64,000 bases of DNA from UBA6183 sp964545895 (GCA_964545895.1 CAZJHS010000001.1:38005-102004), one strand, 5' to 3'. Shown: positions 8,416-17,788, numbered from the stretch's first letter. Notes: generated by a model not told the origin, from the letters alone. Made by a program: numbers and translations.

Positions 8416-9366
8416 CTAACACGCATTAACGTTTATGTATAGATTTTGGGCAACACCTTTATTTACAAGGTTTTTCACAGAATCGAAATACAGCTCAATT
8501 TTACCTAACTGCAGCCCAGCCCAACCTACTTGGTTAATAATCACCTCTTTGTTCTCCTTATTTTTTAGGGTTACTGGTTTAGGTAAAAAAGTATGAGTAT
8601 GACCACCAATAATTAAATCAATATTTGCTGATTTTTGAGCTAAAATACGGTCGCTTATTTTATCATTTGTGTACTCATATCCTAAATGCGACAAACAAAT
8701 TACAAAATCGCAGTTTTTATTCGTTTTTAAATCGTGTGCAAGATTACTTGCTATACTAATTGGGTCGTTATATTTAATACCTGCATACAAATCGTTTGGT
8801 ACCAAACCCATTAAATCAATTCCAACTCCAATAACCCCAATATTTACTCCACCTTTATTAAATATGCGGTAAGGTTTTACTTTATCTTTTAAAGCTGTAG
8901 CCGAAAAATCGTAGTTGCAATTAATAATATCAAACGTAGCTAATGGAAGCTGCTTTATTATACCATCAATCCCTTTATCAAAGTCGTGATTACCTAGTGT
9001 TACAGCATCGTAACCCATTTGGCTCATTAAACGATACTCCAGTTCGCCATCAAAAAAGTTAAAGTAAGGTGTACCCTGAAACATGTCACCGGCATCAAGC
9101 AAAAGCACTTGTTTATCTTGTGTACGTATTTTTTTAATTAATGCCGCACGTGTTGCTGCACCACCCATGCCAGCAAATTTGCCTCCATCTTTAGGAAAAG
9201 ATTCGATGCGACTGTGCCAATCGTTGGTATGTAAAATAGTAACTTTAACTAAATCTTGTTGCTTAGCCAACAAATCAATTGGCAATTGATTAAGCAAAGC
9301 CAATGCACCAAGCTTAGCTCCGGTTTTTATAAACCCTCTGCGGTTAATTTTGCTTAATTCTTCCAT
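8416..9366 (-). CDS. Metallophosphoesterase half of a split UshA-like 5'-nucleotidase
   Basis: 316 residues. The N terminus INRRGFIKTGAKLGALALL looks like a twin-arginine signal followed by a hydrophobic segment. The calcineurin-like phosphoesterase fold follows, with metal ligands in TNDWHSRIE, DAGDMFQG, GNHDFDKG, LSHLGYE and IGGHTHTFL, as in UshA/YfkN 5'-nucleotidases. The substrate-binding C-terminal domain of UshA is missing here and is encoded by the gene immediately upstream, which overlaps this start by 23 bp. The product should act in the periplasm, removing phosphate from nucleotides or related esters. Confidence 0.85.
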   Translation of the reverse strand: MEELSKINRRGFIKTGAKLGALALLNQLPIDLLAKQQDLVKVTILHTNDWHSRIESFPKDGGKFAGMGGAATRAALIKKIRTQDKQVLLLDAGDMFQGTPYFNFFDGELEYRLMSQMGYDAVTLGNHDFDKGIDGIIKQLPLATFDIINCNYDFSATALKDKVKPYRIFNKGGVNIGVIGVGIDLMGLVPNDLYAGIKYNDPISIASNLAHDLKTNKNCDFVICLSHLGYEYTNDKISDRILAQKSANIDLIIGGHTHTFLPKPVTLKNKENKEVIINQVGWAGLQLGKIELYFDSVKNLVNKGVAQNLYINVNAC

Positions 9367-10072
9367 TGGTGTTGGTGTTAATGGTTTTGTTTAATCGTAC
9401 AAAATCTAACATGGCATCGCGCAATTTATAGTTGGTGTTGTAGCGCACGCCACCGGCAAACATGGTTGCACCGTCTCCCCCGTTGGCAATAAAATCGGTA
9501 GTTGCTACGGTATAGTTTTTATTTACATCAAAGGGTTGATTATTGATAACTACATTTACTGCATTTCCATCAACCAAGTTTAAAGTTAAACCACTAACGG
9601 GTGCTCCTTTCCACTTGGCAATCCAAGCAAACAACTGTAAGCACTGTTGGCCTGTTAAGGTTACCACTTCAATGGTATTATCAAAAGGCATTAACTCGTA
9701 TATTTTACCAACTGTAATATTACCTTTTTGTATTGATGGAAGCCTAACGCCACCATTATTTAGCACACAAAAATCAACCTGTTTCGACTGATTTTTTTTT
9801 GCGTAATCAAAACAAACATCTGCTACAAAATTACCTAAACTACCATCGGGTAACTCACGCACTAAATCTCCAGCTGCAACACCAATTACTTCATTCATTT
9901 TGGCATCTAATTGCAATTTGTATGGAGCAATAATATTGGCCATAGCGGTATCATACAACTGAAGCGAATCAGCGTGAATACGCATATTTGCGGCATTGTA
10001 ATTACTTACTTTATAGGGCGTGTGGCATGCTGTTAAAGCAATCATCAACCCAAATACTGTTTTTTTAAACAT
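9344..10072 (-). CDS. 5'-nucleotidase C-terminal domain lipoprotein
   Basis: 242 residues from ATG 10072; an in-frame TTG lies at 10081. A short signal peptide ends in the lipobox-like LTAC, so the mature protein is probably lipid-anchored. The rest is the 5_nucleotid_C domain: NFVADVCFDYA, NNGGVRLPSIQKGNITVGKIYELMPF (a 26-residue conserved block near residues 105-130) and ATTDFIANGGDGA, which in UshA form the adenine and ribose pocket. It overlaps the following phosphoesterase gene by 23 bp, pointing to translational coupling and a two-subunit enzyme. Confidence 0.85.
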   Translation of the reverse strand: MFKKTVFGLMIALTACHTPYKVSNYNAANMRIHADSLQLYDTAMANIIAPYKLQLDAKMNEVIGVAAGDLVRELPDGSLGNFVADVCFDYAKKNQSKQVDFCVLNNGGVRLPSIQKGNITVGKIYELMPFDNTIEVVTLTGQQCLQLFAWIAKWKGAPVSGLTLNLVDGNAVNVVINNQPFDVNKNYTVATTDFIANGGDGATMFAGGVRYNTNYKLRDAMLDFVRLNKTINTNTNGRIKQN

Positions 10073-10107
10073 GCGCTGCAAGTAACAAATTTTGTATGAT
10101 GTAAATA

Positions 10108-11664
10108 TTAAGCTCTGTACTCGCCAAAAGTTTTGCGGAACACATCTGCAACTTCGCCTAAGGTGGCATAAGCCTCAACCGATTGAATAATGGTTGGCAT
10201 TACATTACTTCCATCTTTAGCATCTTGCTCTAGTTTGGTAAGTAATGCTTGTACTTCGCTTTCGTTACGGTTAGCTTTTACCTGCGCTATTTTTTCGGTT
10301 TGAATTTTACGGATGCTATCATCAACCTTAAATAATGCTGGAGCAACTTCTTCGTTAACGGTAAACTTATTTACACCAATAATAGTTTTGCTGTTATTCT
10401 CAATATCGGTTTGGTAACGATAGCTGGCATCTGCAATTTCTTTTTGCATGTAACCTTGCTCTATAGCACTAACAGCACCACCCATTCCTTCAATTTTTTG
10501 GATGTATTTCCAAGCTTCAGCTTCTATTTGATTGGTTAGCTCCTCTACAAAATAACTTCCACCCATTGGATCAACCGTATCTACTACTCCACTTTCGTAA
10601 GCAATAATTTGTTGTGTACGTAATGCAATACGTGCAGCATTTTCTGTAGGTAAGCTTAAAGCTTCATCAAAACCATTGGTGTGCAAACTTTGCGTACCAC
10701 CCATTACCGCAGCAAGTGCTTGTAAAGTAACACGCACAATATTAGTATCAGCTTGTTGAGCCTGCAAGGTGCTGCCACCTGTTTGGGTATGAAAACGCAA
10801 CATTTGTGCTTTAGGATTAGTTGCGCCTAAGTCTTTAGCAATTTTAGCCCACATTCTGCGAGCTGCTCTAAACTTAGCAATCTCTTCAAAAAAGTTGTTG
10901 TGCGCGTTAAAGAAAAACGATAAACGTTGTCCGAACACATTTATATCTAAGCCTTTTTCGATAGCTGCTTTAGCGTATGCTTGTGCATTACTTAATGTAA
11001 ATGCAATTTCTTGCACTGCTGTACTTCCGGCTTCGCGTATGTGGTAACCACTAATTGAAATGGTATTCCACTTTGGAACTTCTTTACTGCAATACTCAAA
11101 AATATCGGTAATAATACGCATGCTTGGCTTTGGCGGATAAATATATGTGCCGCGTGCAGCGTATTCTTTTAAAATATCGTTTTGTATTGTTCCTGATATT
11201 TTTTTGATATCGGCACCTTGCTTTTTAGCTAATGCAATATACATAGCCAATAAGGTTGATGCAGTAGCGTTGATGGTCATTGAGGTAGTTATTTTTTCTA
11301 ACTCAATTCCATCAAATAAAATCTCAATATCTTTAAGCGTATCAATAGCCACACCTACTTTTCCTACTTCACCTTCACTCATCATGTGTGTACTATCGTA
11401 GCCAATTTGCGTAGGCAAATCAAAAGCTACACTTAAGCCCATGGTGCCATTGGCTAATAAATATTTATAGCGCTTGTTACTTTCTTCGGCTGTACTAAAA
11501 CCAGCATACTGACGCATAGTCCAGTGGCGGCCGCGGTACATATCGGGTTGAATTCCGCGGGTGTAAGGAAACTGTCCAGGTAAATCTTCCATTGGAATAA
11601 CCTGATTGTATAATGCGTTTATCTCGATACCCGAATCGGTAAATCTTTTGTTGCTATCGCTCAT
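10108..11664 (-). CDS. Methylmalonyl-CoA mutase family protein, catalytic domain only
   Basis: 518 residues covering only the TIM-barrel catalytic part of acyl-CoA mutases. The N terminus has the family block from PYTRG to MRQYAGFSTAEESN, and TIQNDILKEYAARGTYIYPP spans about residues 159-178. Two substrate-specificity positions match methylmalonyl-CoA mutase: Tyr43 (in DMY; Tyr89 of the Propionibacterium enzyme) and Arg171 (in AAR; Arg207). Isobutyryl-CoA mutases have Phe and Gln there. There is no C-terminal B12-binding domain with DxHxxG, so a separate small subunit must supply cobalamin; none is encoded here. It lies 16 bp downstream of the membrane-anchored unknown gene on the same strand. 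Confidence 0.85.
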   Translation of the reverse strand: MSDSNKRFTDSGIEINALYNQVIPMEDLPGQFPYTRGIQPDMYRGRHWTMRQYAGFSTAEESNKRYKYLLANGTMGLSVAFDLPTQIGYDSTHMMSEGEVGKVGVAIDTLKDIEILFDGIELEKITTSMTINATASTLLAMYIALAKKQGADIKKISGTIQNDILKEYAARGTYIYPPKPSMRIITDIFEYCSKEVPKWNTISISGYHIREAGSTAVQEIAFTLSNAQAYAKAAIEKGLDINVFGQRLSFFFNAHNNFFEEIAKFRAARRMWAKIAKDLGATNPKAQMLRFHTQTGGSTLQAQQADTNIVRVTLQALAAVMGGTQSLHTNGFDEALSLPTENAARIALRTQQIIAYESGVVDTVDPMGGSYFVEELTNQIEAEAWKYIQKIEGMGGAVSAIEQGYMQKEIADASYRYQTDIENNSKTIIGVNKFTVNEEVAPALFKVDDSIRKIQTEKIAQVKANRNESEVQALLTKLEQDAKDGSNVMPTIIQSVEAYATLGEVADVFRKTFGEYRA

Positions 11665-11680
11665 AATGTTGTGTAGCTAA

Positions 11681-12223
11681 TTAATCAAACAATAAATGGA
11701 ACTCTTTACGTAAAAACTCTAATGCCTTGTTGGTAGGAATATCATTCATCTGCATCATGGTTTCAAAAATGGCTTTACTTAAATCAAGGCCAACGGCATT
11801 AGGACCTAAGCTACTGTATGCAGTATTAATAATATTAATCATTTCTTCTTTAGCAATGCGCACCATTTGCCATGCTTGTGGCGAAACATACACTTGCTGA
11901 GAAACATTATGATTAAACTCGCTATTGATATCGGCTATTAAAGCAATTTTTAATTGGGTAGCGCTAATGCCTGGTTGGCTAACTCTAAAAATTAAATTAT
12001 TAGGGCTCATGCGCTCCATTAAAATTACAATACGCTCGTAAGCTTGTAGTTTAAGTGGGGTAATAAGTTTACTTGTTTCTAATTTTAACTCTGTGTTTCT
12101 GCGTTGATACTCATTATCAAAAAAATTCTTGAGCATATACTGCACAATACCAAATACAACACCCGCAGGAATAATGTACTTAAGTACCTCTAACAGCGAC
12201 ATGATATAATCCGTTTTTTCCAT
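11681..12223 (-). CDS. Membrane-anchored protein of unknown function, Bacteroidota-type
   Basis: 180 residues from ATG 12223; an upstream in-frame GTG at 12268 would overlap the promoter and is less likely. One transmembrane segment near residues 8-27 (LKYIIPAGVVFGIVQYML) is followed by a mostly helical cytoplasmic domain with PLKLQAYERIVILMERMSP and TAYSSLGP motifs. I recognise this as a conserved Bacteroidota family, possibly DUF7935, with no known function. It precedes the mutase gene by 16 bp, so they are probably cotranscribed, although a functional link is not established. Confidence 0.6.
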   Translation of the reverse strand: MEKTDYIMSLLEVLKYIIPAGVVFGIVQYMLKNFFDNEYQRRNTELKLETSKLITPLKLQAYERIVILMERMSPNNLIFRVSQPGISATQLKIALIADINSEFNHNVSQQVYVSPQAWQMVRIAKEEMINIINTAYSSLGPNAVGLDLSKAIFETMMQMNDIPTNKALEFLRKEFHLLFD

Positions 12224-12255
12224 GTTTACTTTAATTAAATTAGTTTTAAGTGTGG

Positions 12256-12287
12256 CGAATTTAAACACATTAACGACTTATACCAAG
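12256..12287 (-). promoter_or_regulatory. Candidate promoter of the unknown-mutase operon
   Basis: Read on the minus strand: CTTG (12287-12284), a 20-bp spacer and TAAATTCG (12263-12256), close to TTTG-N19-21-TAnnTTTG. It faces away from ftsK and supports the start at 12223, since the GTG at 12268 lies within the promoter. Confidence 0.45.
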
Positions 12288-12369
12288 CAGGTGTTTCTAA
12301 AATATGGCAATATGGAGTTAACCATGTGAAAAGGTGGGTAACTAATTAATTTTTAAATAAGCACCTGTG

Positions 12370-12377
12370 TAAATTTG
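12370..12377 (+). promoter_or_regulatory. Candidate -7 element of ftsK
   Basis: TAAATTTG matches TAnnTTTG exactly and ends 10 bp before the ATG at 12388. I see no convincing TTTG at the expected -33 distance. Confidence 0.35.
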
Positions 12378-12387
12378 TTTTATTACC

Positions 12388-15048
12388 ATGAGAAAAGCCA
12401 AACAAAACATAATCAGTCCCATAGATAGCGAACCCAAAGATTTTGAGCGCGAAGAACCTGTGGTTGAAAAACCCAAAAAAGGAACCAAAGCGGCTGCAGA
12501 AAATAAACCGTTAAGGCTTACCTTTTTAAAAGACGAGCGCTTTTTAAAGGTTACGGGATTGGTGTTTTTGCTCACTGCGGTGTTTATGGGCTTTGCTTTT
12601 GGTTCGTTTATTTTTAGTTGGCAGTACGACCAAAACATTGCTAAAGGTTTAAGTTGGGATGTTTTTTTACAAAACGACCCTGATGCAGCAGAAAATATTT
12701 TAGGCAAGCTTGGCGCTTGGGTAGCATATACTTTTATGTACAAAGGTTTTGGCTTGGCCTCGTTTGCGTTTGTACTTATTTTTGGGTTGATAGGCATAAA
12801 ACTTATTACCGATACCACTCCGCTGCCTATTATGAAAACCGTGCGATTTAGCTTTTTTGGAGTAGTATGGCTATCGGTAACACTTGGGTTTATTTTTACT
12901 GATGTTTGGCAAATATTAGGCGGTGCTTTTGGGCACTTCGGATATTTATATCTTAAAACTTTAATTGGTACTGTAGGGGCTGGTTTCTTACTTATTTTTT
13001 ATTTTCTGGTATTTTTGGTGGTGGTGTTTAACATCAAATTTTATCAACCCAAACCTGCACCAGTTGAAATACCAAAAACTGAACCTGCCGAAGAGGAAAC
13101 AAATCAACCCAACACAGCTTTAACCAACGCACTTAGCATAAACGAACTTTTTGCTGAAGAAGCCGGTGCTGAGCCTTTAAACCCAGATGATTTTGTATTA
13201 ACGGTTAAGGAAGAAGAACAACCTGAGTTAACAGCTGAACCAATAGAAGAAGAGATTGCTCCTATAGAAGAAGCAACAATTGAAGAAGAACCTATTGCCC
13301 CAACTATAGATGAGCAACCCAAGGAAGAAGAAAACAATATTCCCATTGTACCGCTAGTTGCTGCCGGTGCTTTGGCATCAACCCTTGCAAGTGCATTAAC
13401 TCCTGAGCCTACCGAGCCACCGAGTGTATTAACTACTGATAGCGGCTTAGTTTTGGAAGTGCAAGAAACGCCCGAAGAGGATGAGGAAGTAATGGAAAAG
13501 CCTGAATATGGTTCGATTGATAGCGAGTACGATCCGACCTTAGATTTTAGCAATTACCAGTTTCCAACTTTAGAGTTACTAAACGATTATGGTGGCGAAA
13601 GCAAATCGACTGTTGAAGCAGCCGAGTTGCAGATAAAAACTAAAATGATTGAAGATACCTTGAAAAATTACAACATAGGTATCAAAAAAATATCAGCAAC
13701 CATTGGCCCCACTGTAACGCTATACGAAATTGTACCACAAGATGGGGTGCGTATTGCCAAAATTAAAAATCTTGAAGATGATATTGCTTTAAGTTTAGCC
13801 GCATTAGGCATTCGTATTATTGCGCCTATTCCGGGCCGTGGTACTATTGGTATTGAGGTACCAAATGAAAAACCTGCCATGGTAAGCATGCGCAGTGCGT
13901 TAAGCAGTGCACGTTTTCAAAACTCTGATATGGACTTACCCATTGCTTTTGGTAAAACCATACAAAACGAAGTGTTTGTGGCCGACTTAGCCAAAATGCC
14001 TCACTTACTTATGGCAGGTGCTACAGGTCAAGGTAAATCTGTTGGGTTAAATGCCATCTTAGTTTCGTTGTTGTACAAAAAACATCCATCGCAAATTAAG
14101 TTTGTATTGGTCGATCCTAAAAAAGTAGAGTTAAGCATTTATAAAACTATTGAGCGACATTTCTTAGCTAAAATTCCGGGCGATGCCGATGCGATTATTA
14201 CTGATACTAAATTAGTAGTAAATACGCTTAACTCACTTTGCGTAGAGATGGATAGCCGTTACGATTTGTTAAAAGATGCGCAAGTACGTAACTTAAAAGA
14301 ATACAACGCTAAATTTATTAGCCGCAGATTGGTACCTACTGATAAAATGCCACATCGTTTCTTGCCATACATTGTGGTAGTTATTGATGAGGTAGCAGAT
14401 TTAATGATGACTGCTGGTAAAGAAGTAGAAATGCCTATTGCACGTTTGGCGCAATTAGCACGTGCTATTGGTATACATTTAATATTGGCCACACAACGTC
14501 CATCTGTAAATGTAATTACCGGTATGATTAAGGCAAACTTCCCGGCACGCGTGGCTTTCCGTGTATCGCAAAAAATAGATTCACGTACCATTTTAGATGC
14601 CAATGGTGCCGACCAATTAATTGGTAAAGGAGATATGCTTTATACCGTGGGCAACGATTTGGTGCGCTTGCAATGTGCTTTTGTTGATACACCTGAAGTA
14701 GATAAAATTGCCAACTTTATTGGCAACCAACAAGGCAAAGAACCATACATGTTGCCTGAGGTTAAAAATGAAGATAATGGTGAAAACGGACCAGCCGAAA
14801 TTGACCCACGTGAACGCGATAGTTTGTTTGAAGAAGCAGCACAAATTATTGTGCAACATCAGCAAGGATCAACCTCATTATTACAACGCAAATTAAATTT
14901 GGGTTACAACCGTGCAGGCCGATTAATTGACCAACTAGAACGTGCAGGAATTGTTGGACCATTTAAAGGCAGCAAAGCCCGCGAGGTATTGGTAAGCGAT
15001 ATTATGCAACTTGAAGATAAGTTAGCGGATTTGAGAGATAGAGGTTGA
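12388..15048 (+). CDS. ftsK: DNA translocase FtsK
   Basis: 886 residues. About four transmembrane segments fill residues 48-215. A Pro/Glu-rich acidic linker (about 220-375) is followed by the motor: the alpha domain, then the RecA-like beta domain with Walker A AGATGQGKS near residue 545 and Walker B YIVVVIDEVADLMM, and ATQRPSVNVITGMIKANFP. The last 65 residues form the winged-helix gamma domain that reads KOPS-type polar sequences (LQRKLNLGYNRAGRLIDQLE, GIVGPFKGSKAREVLV). It anchors at the septum and pumps chromosome termini during division. It is divergent from the neighbouring minus-strand operon. Confidence 0.96.
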   Translation: MRKAKQNIISPIDSEPKDFEREEPVVEKPKKGTKAAAENKPLRLTFLKDERFLKVTGLVFLLTAVFMGFAFGSFIFSWQYDQNIAKGLSWDVFLQNDPDAAENILGKLGAWVAYTFMYKGFGLASFAFVLIFGLIGIKLITDTTPLPIMKTVRFSFFGVVWLSVTLGFIFTDVWQILGGAFGHFGYLYLKTLIGTVGAGFLLIFYFLVFLVVVFNIKFYQPKPAPVEIPKTEPAEEETNQPNTALTNALSINELFAEEAGAEPLNPDDFVLTVKEEEQPELTAEPIEEEIAPIEEATIEEEPIAPTIDEQPKEEENNIPIVPLVAAGALASTLASALTPEPTEPPSVLTTDSGLVLEVQETPEEDEEVMEKPEYGSIDSEYDPTLDFSNYQFPTLELLNDYGGESKSTVEAAELQIKTKMIEDTLKNYNIGIKKISATIGPTVTLYEIVPQDGVRIAKIKNLEDDIALSLAALGIRIIAPIPGRGTIGIEVPNEKPAMVSMRSALSSARFQNSDMDLPIAFGKTIQNEVFVADLAKMPHLLMAGATGQGKSVGLNAILVSLLYKKHPSQIKFVLVDPKKVELSIYKTIERHFLAKIPGDADAIITDTKLVVNTLNSLCVEMDSRYDLLKDAQVRNLKEYNAKFISRRLVPTDKMPHRFLPYIVVVIDEVADLMMTAGKEVEMPIARLAQLARAIGIHLILATQRPSVNVITGMIKANFPARVAFRVSQKIDSRTILDANGADQLIGKGDMLYTVGNDLVRLQCAFVDTPEVDKIANFIGNQQGKEPYMLPEVKNEDNGENGPAEIDPRERDSLFEEAAQIIVQHQQGSTSLLQRKLNLGYNRAGRLIDQLERAGIVGPFKGSKAREVLVSDIMQLEDKLADLRDRG

Positions 15049-15083
15049 TGAGATAATTTGTAGATGCGATAATCAGATAAATC

Positions 15084-15579
15084 AAACCTCGTAGAGGTTT
15101 GATATCGATAAACCATATCCTTCAGCTAATCCCTCAACGCCTTTAGGTGTTGCACGTTGTATAGCTTACTTGATATGCAACCCCTAACGGGGTTGGTATG
15201 GCAAGTGTGTTTTACTATTACCAATATGCAACCTCTTCGAGGTTGTTTTACTACGAATAAATTGCCATTAATTGTTTTCCCCTACTAAATGCTCAAAACC
15301 TCGTAGAGGTTTCATATCGGTGAACCATATCCTTCAGCTAATCCCTCAACGCCTTTAGGTGTTGCACGTTGTATAGCTTACTTGATATGCAACCCCTAAC
15401 GGGGTTGGTATGGCAAGTGTGTTTTACTATTACCAATATGCAACCTCTTCGAGGTTGTTTTACTACGAATAAATTGCCATTAATTGTTTTCCCCTACTAA
15501 ATGCTCAAAACCTCGTAGAGGTTTCATATCGGTGAACCATATCCTTCAGCTAATCCCTCAACGCCTTTAGGTGTTGCAC
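15084..15579. repeat. 212-bp tandem repeat built of short hairpins, about 2.3 copies
   Basis: Copies begin at 15084, 15296 and 15508, an exact 212-bp period; the third stops at 15579. Copies differ by a few substitutions near the first hairpin. Each full unit carries four hairpins of one design: AAACCTC-GTA-GAGGTTT (15084-15100), CAACGCC-TTTA-GGTGTTG (15135-15152), CAACCCC-TAAC-GGGGTTG (15178-15195) and CAACCTC-TTC-GAGGTTG (15229-15245). Centres are 43-67 bp apart. The stems differ from each other but remain paired, like REP-type palindromes. There is no coding capacity I trust. The flanks 15049-15083 and 15580-15678 show nothing else. Confidence 0.9.
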
Positions 15580-15678
15580 TTAGATACGGCAAGAACGATT
15601 TGCAGCACAGGAAATTAGCTGACATACATACTAAAACAACATGGCGTCCGTTTTTCCAAGTTAATACATTATGGCAAA

Positions 15679-16203
15679 ATGAAACACCTATCATTAAAAC
15701 TTTCGTTGACACTGTTTATTGCATTTACATTTATGGGTTGCCGCAGAGACGATGCACTTGCTGTGTTAACAGAAGGAAAATATCAGATGCTTTATTCAAA
15801 CCCAGAAATTTTATCTGTGCACAGTAATTTTGATACAACATATTTAATGCCGTATGATCTATTCTACTTAGCAAAAGTTTCCGAAAACAACTTTAACTTT
15901 CATAGTTTCATCTATCAATCAAACCAAGTAAAAGTTTTGCCTTGTGTACTTGGCCATGTAACCACATTAAACACCAAAATTACATTTACTAAATTACAGC
16001 CTAATAAAGCAAATACATTAAACGACTCTTGCTTTATTGATTTACAAAACGATACGGGAAGTGTAACTATTTTAGATGCGAAATTTAACAAAGCAGGCGA
16101 AATTATCGGAAATTGTTACGCATATATCATCTTTAGAAAACCAAATTATGATTACGTACTTTATAAATGCAAAGCCAATTTTGTAATGAAAAAATTTGAT
16201 TGA
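15679..16203 (+). CDS. Hypothetical lipoprotein
   Basis: 174 residues. Residues 1-20 form a signal peptide ending in FMGC, a lipobox, so Cys21 would be acylated. The mature part has no motif I recognise; it is beta-rich in appearance, with two further cysteines (CVLG and DSC). It starts 100 bp after the hairpin array and is followed by a strong terminator. It is a single-gene unit. Its function is unknown, and an envelope location is the only supported statement. Confidence 0.65.
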   Translation: MKHLSLKLSLTLFIAFTFMGCRRDDALAVLTEGKYQMLYSNPEILSVHSNFDTTYLMPYDLFYLAKVSENNFNFHSFIYQSNQVKVLPCVLGHVTTLNTKITFTKLQPNKANTLNDSCFIDLQNDTGSVTILDAKFNKAGEIIGNCYAYIIFRKPNYDYVLYKCKANFVMKKFD

Positions 16204-16235
16204 GTTTAAGAGTTTCATAGGTGAAATTATAAAAC

Positions 16236-16269
16236 AAAAACGCCCCGAAAATTCATTCGGGGCGTTTTT
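16236..16269. terminator. Bidirectional terminator, lipoprotein gene/lpd
   Basis: AAAAACGCCCCGAA (16236-16249) pairs perfectly with TTCGGGGCGTTTTT (16256-16269) around a six-base loop, with an A-run on one side and a T-run on the other. It serves the plus-strand lipoprotein gene and the minus-strand lpd. Confidence 0.9.
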
Positions 16270-16293
16270 GTTTTTATATACCTTAAATTGGTT

Positions 16294-17691
16294 TTACATA
16301 TGTAATGCTCTGTTTGCGGTTGCCGCTAAACAAGCTTCTTTCATCGCTTCAGTATAGGTTGGATGCGCATGACTCATGCGACTAACATCTTCGGCACTTG
16401 CACGGAATTCCATAGCAACAACCGCTTCTGCAATCATATCAGCAGCACGTGGGCCAATCATGTGTACGCCTAATATTTCATCAGTTGTAGCATCAGCCAA
16501 TACTTTTACTAAACCATCAATATCCATACTAGCACGCGCACGACCTAATGCACGTATTGGGAAAGATCCCATTTTGTATTTCACGCCATTCTTTTTCAAC
16601 TCTTCTTCGGTAGCACCAACACCGGCCACTTCTGGCCAAGTATATACCACACCAGGAATTAAGTTGTAGTTAATATGAGGTTTTTGTCCGGCAATAATCT
16701 CAGCAACAAATACGCCTTCTTCTTCGGCTTTATGAGCAAGCATAGCGCCTTTCACCACATCACCAATAGCATAAATACCTTTAGTTGCTGTTTCTAAATG
16801 TGCATCAGTTTCAATACGTCCACGCTCATCAGTTTTTAAACCTGCATTTTCTAATGCTAAGCCATCAGTGTATGGTCTGCGACCAACACTTACTAAGCAA
16901 TAATCGCCTTTAAATTCTACCATTTCGCCTTTATCATTTTCGGCAGTAACTGTAACTTCATTTCCTTTTGTAGTAGCTGATTTTACTTTATGGTTAAAGT
17001 TAAACTCAAAGCCTTGCTTGCGCAACACACGTTGTAACTCTTTACCTAAAGCGCCATCCATAGTAGGAATTATACTTCCTGAGTATTCAACCACGGTTAC
17101 TTTAGCACCTAAACGAGCGTATACCGAGCCTAACTCTAAGCCAATTACACCACCACCTATAACAATTAAATGTTTTGGTACTTCAGTCATGTTTAATGCT
17201 TCAGTACTGGTAATTACGCGCTTTTTATCAATTTCAACACCAGGTAATGATGCTGGTTTAGAACCTGTAGCAATAATTACTTTATCAGTTTCAATGGTTT
17301 CTTCTTTTTCGCCACTCACCTTAATGGTGTTTTTGGAAACAAATGAACCAATACCTTTAAATACATCAACTTTATTTTTTTTCATTAAAAAGTCGATGCC
17401 ATCGCAGGTTTGTTTGATCACGCCATTTTTGCGTTCAATCATTTGCTTTAAGTTCACTTGAACTTCACCTTTAATATCAATACCGTGTGTGGTAAAGGTA
17501 TGTACCGCATTATGAAAATGCTCTGATGAATCTAATAATGCTTTTGAAGGAATACAACCTACATTTAGGCAAGTACCACCTAATGTGCTATACTTTTCGA
17601 TAAGTGCAGTTTTTAAACCTAACTGTGCGCAACGTAGTGCAGCAACATAGCCACCTGGGCCCGAACCGATAATGGTTACATCGTATTTCAT
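16294..17691 (-). CDS. lpd: Dihydrolipoyl dehydrogenase (E3)
   Basis: 465 residues, full length. FAD-binding GSGPGGYVAA sits near residue 9, the redox-active disulfide is in GGTCLNVGCIPSK (about 39-51), the NAD-binding GGGVIGLELG is near residue 177, the second FAD motif is GIYAIGDVV, and the C-terminal HAHPTYTEAMKEA carries the catalytic His-Glu pair at the dimer interface. It reoxidises dihydrolipoamide in pyruvate and 2-oxoglutarate dehydrogenase complexes; an E2 for pyruvate dehydrogenase is encoded at 29731-30960. It is monocistronic here. Confidence 0.96.
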   Translation of the reverse strand: MKYDVTIIGSGPGGYVAALRCAQLGLKTALIEKYSTLGGTCLNVGCIPSKALLDSSEHFHNAVHTFTTHGIDIKGEVQVNLKQMIERKNGVIKQTCDGIDFLMKKNKVDVFKGIGSFVSKNTIKVSGEKEETIETDKVIIATGSKPASLPGVEIDKKRVITSTEALNMTEVPKHLIVIGGGVIGLELGSVYARLGAKVTVVEYSGSIIPTMDGALGKELQRVLRKQGFEFNFNHKVKSATTKGNEVTVTAENDKGEMVEFKGDYCLVSVGRRPYTDGLALENAGLKTDERGRIETDAHLETATKGIYAIGDVVKGAMLAHKAEEEGVFVAEIIAGQKPHINYNLIPGVVYTWPEVAGVGATEEELKKNGVKYKMGSFPIRALGRARASMDIDGLVKVLADATTDEILGVHMIGPRAADMIAEAVVAMEFRASAEDVSRMSHAHPTYTEAMKEACLAATANRALHM

Positions 17692-17788
17692 ACTTATTTA
17701 TTATTTAAAAGCGGTGCGAATATAAGCATCTTAGCCAAACGTTTACTGTTTTATGTCAGGTTAAATATTGCTAGCTTGGTATAGCCTG

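Noticed and set aside
13104..13553. Minus-strand 149-codon frame inside ftsK
   Set aside because: It mirrors the acidic low-complexity linker of FtsK; the Ser/Gly repeats come from complementary GAA codons.
14617..15116. Antisense frames at the end of ftsK
   Set aside because: They overlap the conserved gamma domain of FtsK and have no homology signs of their own.
15084..15579. CRISPR array
   Set aside because: The unit is 212 bp, copies are nearly identical throughout and there are no variable spacers or cas genes.
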